Positions 30,882-41,806 of a DNA stretch of 64,000 bases are shown piece by piece. Under the pieces are notes generated by a model. That model searched no databases, was not told the DNA's origin, and saw only the letters and a list, made by a program, of their open reading frames with translations. The number at the start of each line of letters is the position of its first letter. The stretch's first letter is position 1. Position numbers and translations under genes: made by a program. The DNA lies in assembly GCA_014529385.2 (NCBI GenBank), contig CM043969.1, positions 14,400,446 to 14,464,445 on the forward strand. The letters run 5' to 3'. The stretch is from Adiantum capillus-veneris. Lineage: Eukaryota > Streptophyta > Polypodiopsida > Polypodiales > Pteridaceae.

Positions 30882-33800
30882 TAGTTTTCTATTACCCTAG
30901 GTGCCTCGTCAAGTTGCAAGGGTAGTAAGGTACTCTCCCAGGATCGAACTTGAAGTGGTTCATCAGGTGATTCTTGAACACTGGGAGGTGTGGATTCTTT
31001 TGTAGCTTCATTCAGGTCCATTACTATAGATGGAGGCTGTGTAGAAGCTTTTACCTCTATGGATGTATTACATGAGGAGCTAGAAGCTTCATGGGACTCC
31101 CCCCTTCCTGAGCTAGGTGGAACAAATCGTTCTTTCTTTGGTACCCAAACTAGCTCTGGACTAGGTGTGTAGCATTCTGTGATCTTTCCCTTCCCACGGT
31201 CTGCCATTGGCTTTAGCGTTACACTGTTTGACTCATATGGGTTTGTTGTCGATAGGGAAGGACACATCTTACGTTTAGGTACCCAAATTTTCTCATTTCC
31301 ATCATAGTATCCTTGGGCTTTTAATAGTCGTTTAGGAATCCAGCGCCACGTTTTCTTACATTTCTTGGAGCGAGTGGGACGTTTCTTACGAGGCTTCCGT
31401 TTTTTAGCATCAGCCATGGTTACTAAAGAAGCTTTAGGGACCCACTTGTATACTTTCTTTGTTATATTAGGATGGTTCTTGTGTGTCTCAAGCTTTCTTT
31501 CAACTACATCACTTGAAGATCTAGAGAGTTGGGCTATGGGGACGTATGGTTCAACCTCCTGGACATGCAATGTCTTGGGTTTTATTTCCTTAGGCAATAT
31601 CTCAGGGACTATGGCTTGAGTGGTAGGGATAAGAGTTGGTTTTTGTGTTGTGACACCCCCAGTCCCCCAATCAATAGTGCATTTGGTGGCTATCATCCAC
31701 GTGCGTCCTAGGTTTATATTTCCCTCCATAGTTCCAGTAGGCATGACCAAAAAGTCTTGAGCTACAATTCCATTTTCATAACTGACAGAAGTGTGCCAGA
31801 TTCCAAAAACCGTAGTTTTTTTCTTATTGACACCCTTGACTTGGATAATACTCTCAGATAGAGGTGGCTTCCCTAACTGACACCACACCCCATAGGATAG
31901 CAGATTGTATTTAGCACCCGTGTCCAATAAGGCGTTATATAGCACTTTTCCATAGGCACTATTTAACTCAATAGGGTATCGTAGAGGTGTGTCAGAGTCT
32001 AACCAATCCTCTTCGATTTCCACGTGGAATGCATTTGTGACTCCAAGGTTAGCCTCTCGTTTTTGTCTTATACGTTGTTGTCGCTCCTTAGCCTCAGCTT
32101 GAGCTTGTATCTTGTTTAACTCGGTTTGTGCTTTGGCGGCCTTCTTTTGATGAATGGCCCGTAGTTCTTCTTGGCTTAAAGGATCATAATATCTTTTGAA
32201 TTTACTCCCATTGAGGAATCCAATGGTTTCAACTCCATCAAGAGTTTCCACACGAAGGGTACCTTGTGGGGTAATTTCACATACTCTATATGGTCCTTTA
32301 CCAGCATATTTCAACTTTTTCTTCTCTTTACGTACTCCATACATAAGGAATTAATCACCAACTTTGATGTCCTTGTCCTTCACATGGCGATCAAACCACT
32401 TCTTTCTCCTATCCTTTTCCACAAGAGCATTTTGCACAGCCAACTGTCTCTCTTCGTCTAGTTTTTCTAAGATATACAAACGCTCGGTTAAGGGGTTACC
32501 ATTCCATCCTTCTTGCGAAGCTACCCTAAGACTAGGAATGACAAACTCCCAAGGCATAACCGCTTCTTGGCCGTATACCATTTTGAATGGCGTACAATTA
32601 ATAGCCACTTTATAAGCAGTACGATAAGCCCATAGAGCAGATGTCAACTTCAAATCCCAATCAGTGCGATGAGCTTCTACCGTCTTGGTTAAAATAGAGA
32701 TTACAGTCTTGTTGGTGCTCTCGGCTTGTCCATTAGCTTGCGGGTTATAAGGTGTAGACTTATGGTGGGATATCATAAAGGTCGTGGTAAGCTCTCTTAT
32801 TACCTCATTTATAAAATGGGTACCATTATCACTAACAATTTCAAAAGGGCAACCAAATCTTGTGATAATGTTCTCAAAAAGAAACTTAGCTGTTGTCCTC
32901 GCGTCAGCTTTTTGTGAAGCCTTAGCTTCAGCCCACTTTGTTACATAGTCCGTAGCAACTAGAATATATCGAGATTGAGTGTTACGAGCTGCGGGACTAA
33001 TTGGACCTACAAAGTCTAAGCCCCATTTTTCAAATGGTTGGGTTACTTTAATAGGATGTAAGGGCATTCTGTCTTTGCGATGTGTGGTCTTGTAACGTTG
33101 GCACTCATCACACCCTTTTGTAAAAAGTGATGCATCCTTAAATAAAGTTGGCCACCAATAGCCTGATTGCAGCACCTTTCTAGCAGTGAGGTCTCCTGAA
33201 AAATTTTCTCCTGCTATGCCCATATGTGCTTCTTGCAAGATATACAAATATTCATCCTCGCGGGCACAACGCCTAAGATTATCGTCCTTGCCTAGTCTAT
33301 ACAGAGTTCCGGCAATCAAACAATAGGGTTCACATTCTTTTACTAGCCTTCGAGCGATATCCTTACCAAGTTCCTTGGGTGGAAAACCATTAACTAAAAA
33401 GTTAACAATGTTCTCACTCCATTCAAGCATAGTCTCAACTATGAATAGGGAAGTATCAGGTAATTCATCATCAACTCCTGTAGGGGCTTCACCATTGGGT
33501 ATGCGAGACAAATGATTAGCCATGACGTGCCTTTTACCGGGTCTCACTACAATCATGAAATCAAACTCCAGAAGAATTAACAACCATCGTGTGATTCTTC
33601 CTGTGGAGCATGGCTTGTTTACCAGATACAGCAACGCTTGATGATCCACATAAAATACAAACTTGTTTTCCAGAAGGTAGTAGCGAAATTTCTTTACTGC
33701 ATAAACCATTGCTAAACCTTCTCGCTGTGTAGTGGTGTAGTTCCTTTCAGCATCGTTCAATTGACGGCTTGCAAAGCTAATGGGATAGTCCAATTTATGT

Positions 33801-35164
33801 TCTCCTGGTTGAGTGAGAACACACCCAATAGCAAAGTTTGATGCATCAATATGCACATGGAAAATGACATCCCAGTTAGGTGTCCTTAAAATCAGAGCAC
33901 TTGCTAGTGTTTTCTTCAATTGTTCATAGGCCTGGTCACACTCTTCAGTCCATTTAAATTCAATGAGAAGCTTGTACAAAGGACGTGCTATCTCAACAAA
34001 AAATAAAATAAACCGTCGATAATAACCCACGTGTCCCATGAACCTTTGAACTCCCTTGTAATTGGTTGGTGGTGGTAACTCTAGAATCACTTTAATTTTG
34101 CTCTCATCGGTTGAGATACCATTCTTAGATACTATATGCCCTAAAATAACTCCATGCTTGACCCAAAATTCGCATTTGAACGGGTTCAATGAGATACGAT
34201 ATAACCTACACTTTTCAAACACCTTCCGCAAACATGATAGATGTTCTTTCCAAGAAGAGTAAACACAAAGGTCGTCTAAGAAAGCTTCACAAAACTCTCT
34301 CAAATATTCTTTAAAAGCAGTGTTTATTAATCGTTGGAATGTAGCAGGGGCATTTGTTAAGCCAAAAGCCATCACACGAAATGCAAACACGCCAAATTCT
34401 GTGATGAAGGCAGTTTTAGCTTGGTCCTCTAGCGCTATCGTGATTTGGTTGTAGCCTGAGTACCCATCTAGAAAGCTATAAGCTTCCTTGCCTACAACTC
34501 TTTCGAGTACATGTTCGGAATATGGTAGGGGGTAATGGTCTCTTCTAGTAGTTGCATTAACTTTTTTGAGGTCCACGCACACCCTGAGTTTCCCATTCTT
34601 TTTTGGCACGATAACTATTGGAGACACCCATTCAGAGTGTTCAATAGGATATATGAACCCACATTTGATAAGATTTTCTAGTTCTTCTTGAATGATCTTT
34701 GCGTACTTAGGATTCATTGGGTAGGGTCTTTGTTGTACGGGCTTCGCAGTGCTAATCATAGGGATTGTATGTTGGACCACAGAAGGTGGAACACCTTTCA
34801 TATCATGGTATGTCCAAGCGAATACGTCCTTGAATTCCTTGAGAAGCTCTTTGAGGACCGCCTCTTTAACTTCTGTGAGGTCTTGGGCAATAAAAACAGG
34901 TTTTGATTCTTCACCGGGGTTGGCTAATTCTATTTCTTTAACTATTGCCGGACCATCATAGATTCCATTATTCCCATCGATAGGTATTCTTTGGGCTTTT
35001 GTGTACACAAACTTTGCTTCCCCTGTGGTGTAAGATTTGAAATGTTCTGGTGCAGGATGCAAGTCTGTGGATTCTGGTTGTGCTTTGGTCTGTGCTTCCA
35101 TTTCTGCTTTCTTGTGTTGTCGAGCTAACTCTTGGTTTTGATGCCTCCTTGCAGTGCGGCTCAA
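30881..35164 (-). pseudogene. Gyp2 pol: RT-RNase H-integrase-second protease, one in-frame stop
   Basis: One frame of 1428 codons with a single TAA at 32353-32351. RT has YPLPYSEHVLERV, LDGYSGYNQI, FGLTNAPATFQRL and FLDD. RNase H has HIDASNFAIG, TTTQREGLAMVYAV and the YVDHQALLYL block. Integrase has DFVGPIS, SDNGTHF and NGQAEST; in its zinc region CDEC is present, but the second His position reads GENF. After the stop come KYAGKGPYRVCEI (integrase C-terminal domain), a coiled-coil-like K/Q/E-rich stretch, then a second retropepsin-like domain at about 31972-31640 with ALLDTGAKYNLLS (Asp codon 31924-31922) and NINLGRTWM. The end is a basic tail with WVPK/WIPK motifs. Frame 35164 opens at a TTG; the true frame continues upstream from Gag. 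Confidence 0.88.
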
Positions 35165-35596
35165 CTTTGGCTTGTCTATGATCTCTAATTGGGTTATGTC
35201 ATGGGGTCACGGTCTACACCACATAACATTCTGGAGATATTCACCCCAATCGTCTACCAATTTTTGATGAGCATCACATGCTCCTATATAACTGAGCCAT
35301 TCTGCTGAAGATCTCTTCTTTTTTATCCTAGCACGTACCTTGGCTCGCTATCGACGCCTCTTAAAGTTTTTCTTTTTCTTATTTGAGACCTGCTTTTGAT
35401 TTGCATTTAGATCTGGCTCACTAAAGGAGTCCTCGTTGGTGTCCTCTTCACTCTCGGAGGAGCTATCATCGGTTGATGTGCTCGGTCCTTCCGAATGTTT
35501 TGACTCTGAACTTGCTCCACTCTCTAATTCATGAGATTCAGAATCCGTTTCACTCTGGGAGTCCATGTCTGAGTCGTGTTGGTCAAAGTCTTCTAT
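35165..35596 (-). pseudogene. Gyp2 acidic linker between protease 1 and RT
   Basis: It reads in phase with both the protease and pol, interrupted by TGA 35599-35597, TAG 35350-35348 and TGA 35209-35207. It is Ser/Glu/Asp-rich (SQSETDSESHELESG, TDDSSSESEEDTNED), then basic (NKKKKNFKRRR), then a W/Y-containing segment before pol. Gyp1 lacks it. It shows that Gag-Pro-Pol was one continuous frame in the ancestor. Confidence 0.7.
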
Positions 35597-38500
35597 TCAG
35601 CTATCGGTGTCACTGTCAGATTGGTCTACAATTGCCTTGCCCTTAGAAGATGCATGTATGGCACTTATCATGTTCAGAGGTGCAATTTGTGGTACCTCTT
35701 TCCCCTCTGGTGTGACCCAAGTGGTTCCTCTATTTCCCCAGGTATCTATGGTTGCAGCTAGGTGTACCCAGTCTACGTTGTCTGATTCCGTCATACACGG
35801 TAACACATCCATGTAAGGAGAATCTTGGCCAATGTCTGTATCCTTCTTACAAGTGTAACAATATTGTAGTGGGGCCGAGTGAACTGTGGTGTCAGAGCGA
35901 TGATCAATAATGGTTTTACTCCCTAAGGGGTGTACCTTACCAGTCACCAAATCCACTCTAAGGACAGAGTCTTGGAATTGCAAATAGACATGATTTTTAG
36001 ACCAATCATGAACCATTTGTGCTTCCCTCATGAATGGTCGTCCTAAAATCATTTCATATGACATAAGGTGTTTAGAGAAATCCATTACAATGAACGTATG
36101 TCGTACCTTGTGTCCTCGAACTTTGATCTTAAGATCCTTGAGCATCCCCATAGGTTTGGCCATGGTACCATTTGCCATCTTTACCACAATGTTAGTAACA
36201 CTGAGGCGGGGTTTTTCCATGGATTCCCAACAATCTTTTGTAACGATGCTAACTCCCGCACCACCATCAAGAATTCCCTTTATAGTTAATCCCTTGGTAG
36301 TGATGGTAGGGTCGCATTAGACTCGTCGCCTTCAAAATACTGCCCTAATTCGTTAATGGGTACCTCGATCACAGACTCGTGTCCATCTAAGTCAAGTGAT
36401 TGCACATGATTTTCCTCATCAATCATAATCGATTCAGGCTTATTTGGTTGCGCAAACTGCGGTAATCCCGTTTGTAGCTCTCCGTTAAGGAATGCTCGAA
36501 GTGCAAAGAATAACTAAGGATCTCCATACAGCTTTGCTATGATCGTGGTTCGGACCTCAGAAGACATGAAGTCCACTAGTTTGGCAACCTTCATTGGCAT
36601 TTTGCAGGGTGTAGGTCCTTGACTAGGAACTGGTGAGGATGGAATCTCATATTCCTCAATGGGATCAGGTATTCCTTCGTTAAACATCCTTTCCAACAAG
36701 AAACGTGTATGCTCACTTTCTGATGTTCCGTCCTCACTCCCTTCTTGGATGATACTAGATATGGCTAACGGTCTATGGTTCATGTGGGGTGGATGAACTT
36801 GCGTGGGAAACACTGTGTCATGAATTTTGACATGCATGGGTTATGGTTCTAGTTTCCTTTGAGTCTCCTCCACTAAACCTCTTAGATGTTTCACCTGCTC
36901 AATCTCGTCTACTGGGTTTGGGTACGTCCCAATCTTCTTTTTACGATTCTTCCCTTTTTGCCCCTGCGGTTTATCTTGGGGGTCTTGGATTGGATTTGGA
37001 AACACTTGTGGTGTTTTCAGAGGCTCTTTATGGTTTTCTCTTATTCGGTTTTCATTTGGTTCCATGTTACGGTTTTCTTTGTCGGTCTTTCCCTTTGTGG
37101 TATTGGTTCTAGTCTCCATTGTCTCGATTGAATCTGAATCATCCTCGAGGTCATTCATATACACGGGGTCATCTCCTGTTCCTATGTTTGTTTTGGAACT
37201 TGGCTTTGAATTTCCTGTATTCTGCGACCTCTTCCTTCGTGTCTTCTTTTTCTTTGCTTGGATAACTGACGCGGTATCTCTCTCTTCGAGGATATGGCCT
37301 GGCCCTTGAAGCATGGACCGTGTAGTCGCATAAGCGGGTGCGACGGGAGGTATTGGCGATGTCACACTAGCAATTTCGACCAAATTTAGGGGTGTGATTT
37401 TAGGCACATTTGGGTTATAGGGGCATTGGGCAATCAAGTCATCTATGCCACAACGATTACATCTGAGTATTGGCATTGCAGACGTGCTCCCTTGATTCAT
37501 TTGCATCTGTGCAGCATTCTTTTGCAGCCTAATAGGGCACTCCGCTGCCCGATGTGGTCCACCACACTCGTAGCATTGAAGAGGTGGCCTCCTAGCCTGG
37601 GTGTTGATATTTTGACCTCTGAATGCGAGAGCAGCAGCTTGATAAACCGGCTTGACTTGCCCCCAACAATCTTCCATGTAGTATATAGGACACTCTTCCA
37701 ATGTATCAAGTCCGTAGGCAATACTAGTGTCTATTTCCTCCTCACAGCCATTTGCATAAGCATTAGATGGCTCGCAACCCACTTGGTTCATAGGGGCGAC
37801 TCTTGGATGCGGGGGCTGCGGTCCTAGCACAGGAGGTGGTAGCGGTGTAGCTTGTACAACATTTTGAGATCTAGGGACCATGTGTTGCGGTAGTTGCTCA
37901 ACAAGTGGAGCAGGCATCAATACAGGAGCTCGAGGCACATCCTTCCAGGCTACAGGTGGTCTATTTGCCATCATACGTTTGATCATTAAACAATCCTTAG
38001 CTGGTGACCATACCTACCACATGCGTTGCAAGTTCCATTAAATTTTACTCTAAACGTAGGGCACTCACTAGTGCTATGTGGACCTAAGCAAATGGAACAC
38101 CATTGTTGCTCCCTTCTTGGATACATGTGACTATTTTGAGGGGGTCGATTATCCTTAAGAGACTCTTGGATTGCCTTGGTGAGGTCTGTCAAGAATGCCT
38201 CAAATACCTTTGGCTCATTGGCAATGGGCTTTGCAGTCATGGGTTCATACTCAATGGCTTGTGAGCTAGTGGATCTCGTGTCAGTAGACACCCTCATGTC
38301 TGCTATCATCAAGTTGTCCTCTAATTGGATTGCATTGGCAGTGACATCTTCCCAGGTTGTGATATCTCTAATCACTAGTCCATTAAAGATTCCTTCATTC
38401 CTCAACCCTCGAATGAATCGATCAAGCAGTTGGTTATTGTTGAAGCGCTCATTTATAGGGCAGCGAGAGTTTAAGTGTTTTAGACGACTAATGAAGTCCC

Positions 38501-40154
38501 TTACTGACTCTCCTTCCTTACGTTCGGCCTTCTGTAGCTGAGATGCTACACCCCAAATCACACCTTCTCGTATGTACTCCTTTAGAAACAACCTTCAAAG
38601 GGTAGGGTAGATTGTTTTCTCGTCCACCCTTAGGGTTCTATACCAATCTCCAACCTTCCCACTTAATGTCAAGCTTAAGGCATTGCACTTATGTAGTTCG
38701 TTGCGTTCCCCTAAGGAATCACATACTTGTTCAAACACTTCAATGTGTTTTCTAGCATCTTCGTCCCCATTGAATTTTTGCGTGAGTTTGGCAATTTGTA
38801 CTGCCTTACTTCTAGGCTCTCTATCAGATGCATGACGCATATTTTCCGCGATAGATCGACCTTTGGTTTGAGCAAACACTGCCAAGTCACCTATGTGAGG
38901 AGGCAGGGCCGGTGGAGGTACTCTTGGAATCATATGTGGGAGAGGGACGGGTACCGGTCTTGGCATATGTGTGGATGATGCAGGATATGGAACATAACCG
39001 GGCATAGGTCCACTCGGATAAGGGCTAGGGAGCGTTACTCGAGGAGCATAAACAAGTGGTACAATTGGAGGTGTGGGGGCCATGTGTGCATAAGGGGCTA
39101 GAGGCACATACGGTCAAGGCCCCATATTAGGTACTACGACACTAGGTAGTGGCACTGCGCTAATCGTAGATGTCATCGGTACATTCTTTGTCAGGCTTAT
39201 CCCTAGAGTGAGCATTGTGTTTTCCTTAATAGAGGGTTGAGCCAAGTTAGGGAAGCTAAAGTTTTCGCTCGGAGGCTCAGATTGCATAGAGACCCCAGGT
39301 GAAATGATGTAAGATGGGTCCATGGGCCTCATTAGAGGAGTCTCCATTTGTGATAGAGTAGGCTGTTGAGCCTTGCTCGTATCCAGAAATCTCATGGGGC
39401 CAGTTGAGAGTATATTTACCCCTCGGTTTTGCCTTTCTGATTGAATAATGCCATGGATAACATTACAGATCATTTTCTGTTGATCTTCGATGCTCGTGGC
39501 ACTAGAGGTGGATTGTACAATCTCTATCCATCCTACATGGTAGGCGCGGCCAGAGTGTAGATCCGTCAACACCTCAGTGTGGAGGTCGTATGTCCAATGA
39601 TCATTAATGAATAATCCTTCTAGAGTCGACGTGTTAACGGTTTCTTGTGAGGTAGAAGCAATGTTGCTCCCCGTGGTTTTACTTGTCACCAACGGTACTC
39701 TAGAGGGAACTTGTGAAGGAGGCAGCTCAACAGGGCCTTCTTGGTAAGAAGTTGGCAGGATATCCACATGGACACTCTTTGGGGGTGTGGGGTCCACGTG
39801 CGATGTAAAAGGAGAGTCCACTTCCCCACCCCCTTCGTGTGCTTCATTTGCATCAGGTTCCGAGCGAGTAGCTCTACCTAATGTTTCCACGAAACGGCTA
39901 AACATACTAGTACTAGCCTGTGGAGCTTCGGGAGGTGCATGGCCTTCTCTCTCAGTGTTTTGGGTAGGGTATGCTTCCATGATTTCTGAGTCGGAGGAGG
40001 AATCACTAGCGGCTATTTTAGGGTCTTGGGTGGTGCTACCTTGTGTCCCCGCTGAGGGTCTAGAGCCTATCGTGGATGGGTAATGGGTGTCCGTATGAAC
40101 AGAGGAACCCTCAATATGCTCGTGTTCTAGCACCCGCCCAGAGCGTAAGTGCAT
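35597..40154 (-). pseudogene. Gyp2 Gag-protease, broken
   Basis: This is the near-identical counterpart of the 1467-codon Gyp1 frame. It starts MHLRSGRVLEHEH. Stops occur at 39116-39114 (Arg codon in Gyp1), 38597-38595 (Arg in Gyp1), 36843-36841 (Glu) and 36516-36514 (Glu). One-base deletions lie near 38001 (inside the second knuckle) and near 36306 (before the DGGA site). Knuckle sequences and the LDGGAG and MILGRPFM protease motifs remain visible. Confidence 0.88.
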
Positions 40155-41076
40155 GTGCTTTTGATACCCTAAGGTGTCAAAAAGCTGCTCTAGGAGGCCT
40201 TGTGACTAGTTTTTTGTTTGTTTTTTTGCTAGATTTTTTAGAGCGTGTCGTGGAATGGGCCGTGTGATAGCCCGAAATGAGCGTATCGCTAGGAGGGACA
40301 CGCTGTGCTTTACAGCCCACCGTTTGGTTCTATTTTGCTCCAGAAAATCCCGAAACAGTCTTTTCCTAGCTGGGGAACTAGGCTCCAAATAGCAAGTCTA
40401 AGGGTGCAAGTGGGAAGAGAAGGGAGGAGAGTGGAGGACTTGCCCCACATGCTCTCATTCCCTCTTGAGGAGGTAGGGTATATATATAAGAGTGAGTCTA
40501 GTATATATCATAAGACTGAGGACTGAGGCCTGGGCTTGGGCTTGGGCTTTCGATTTTTCCCGTCCGTTTTCTCACGTTTTTATTTTTCGTATTTTTTTAA
40601 TTTTTTTTTGGATATTATTTGGTACGCGTTTTGGTGCGCGTTGACCTCACCTAACTATTTACTGTCCCACCTGCCTACTGACCTGCTAATCAGTGGTTCA
40701 CCTAATTACTAACCTACTTAATTAACTAACTGTGCGCCTAATTGTGCGCAAGCCAGAAAACACAGAAAATGCAGAAAATTGAAACTTGACAAAACTGTGC
40801 AGTGCAAACCAAAAAATGCAGAAAACGCAGAAACGCAAGAAATGCTAACTGTGTAAGCTGAAATCTGAGCTTAATAGAACTAGCAAAACAGAGCTTAACA
40901 GAACACAGAAAACTTGAATGGAGTCAACAACATTGTGTCTTTCTCTACTGTTTTTGTATAACAACAATAATCAAACTTAAGCCGCGCCTTTCCTACATAA
41001 AAAATAGCTTCAATACAATTTACACGTCACCATTAGAGCTTCACGCGCAGCAGCTCCCCAGCAACGGCGCCAAAAA
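40155..41076 (-). other. 5' leader of Gyp2
   Basis: It is similar to Gyp1 from 40155 to about 40528. Beyond that it has its own sequence, including a short GGCTTGGGCTT repeat (40530-40550) and a small GCAGAAAAT-type minisatellite (40753-40850). No gene seen. Confidence 0.7.
41055..41072 (-). other. Primer-binding site of Gyp2, tRNA-Asp type
   Basis: The plus strand TCCCCAGCAACGGCGCCA has one difference from the plant tRNA-Asp 3' end. It lies four bases from the 5' LTR. Confidence 0.88.
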
Positions 41077-41629
41077 TGTCAAGGCTAGGGACTTGCTACG
41101 CGCCGTGTGCGAGCCACAAAGGCTCCTAGCACACAGTCATACAACAGACAAGCTCACAAGGAAGAATGGTGTGTCACTCACCTTCCTGCGTAGTTGCGAA
41201 TGAAGGATTCCCGCGCCGCGAAGAAGAGGGAGACGCCGCTACGCCGCGCTCAACCGCCTTGCCGCCGTCGTGCCGCCGCAATGCTCGATCACACACACAC
41301 TCTCACACTCTCTCCCTCTCACACGTACGCACACACACACACAAGGAGATGGTGAAGGAGAAGGTGGAGATGGAGCAAGAGCAGCTTCTATTGCACAATG
41401 AGAGAATGAGTAAAAATTAGGTTTAGTGGCTTTTATATGAGCTCACCCCATTCACACTTGGGCGCCCATACTCTTAGCCAACTAACTCCTTGAATATTCC
41501 AGTTAGAGTGCGCCTGTCATCGGCGATCACCCTTACCCTGTTCCTATTGGTCCGACAAGCCCGGTACCTGACTCTAAATAATACAACGTTTATAGATCAT
41601 AGGGTGTCCGTGTGCCGTGAGGGTTAACA
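41077..41629 (-). repeat. 5' LTR of Gyp2 (553 bp)
   Basis: Partner of 28217-28769, with the same ends and the same total length. It is followed by the CTCAA target duplication. Confidence 0.95.
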
Positions 41630-41806
41630 CTCAATAAGTCTCCAAAGTGCAGTATACAGAGATTTACCGTACAAGTACGGTGGTTGTATGTACGCTTGAT
41701 TGTGGACACTCGTTGAGTGTAGAAAGCGTAACAGGTACCACGATAGCAGGTTCAGCAGATTTGCAAGTTTTTGCAGATTGCAGCTATTTTGTCTTAGTGC
41801 TTCAAG

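Larger units (their letters stand above)
28217..41629 (-). mobile_element. Ty3/Gypsy element Gyp2 with two protease domains
   Basis: This 13,413-bp element is flanked by a perfect 5-bp duplication, CTCAA (28212-28216 and 41630-41634), and by 553-bp LTRs. Minus-strand order: 5' LTR, tRNA-Asp primer site, leader, Gag with four knuckles, protease 1, acidic linker, RT, RNase H, integrase, integrase C-terminal domain, protease 2, WVPK tail, small ORF, 141-aa ORF, non-coding 3' region, purine tract, 3' LTR. Gag is broken by several stops and two frameshifts; pol has one stop. By eye the LTRs differ at about seven substitutions and a few indels. It is inserted in the leader of Cop3. Confidence 0.94.
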
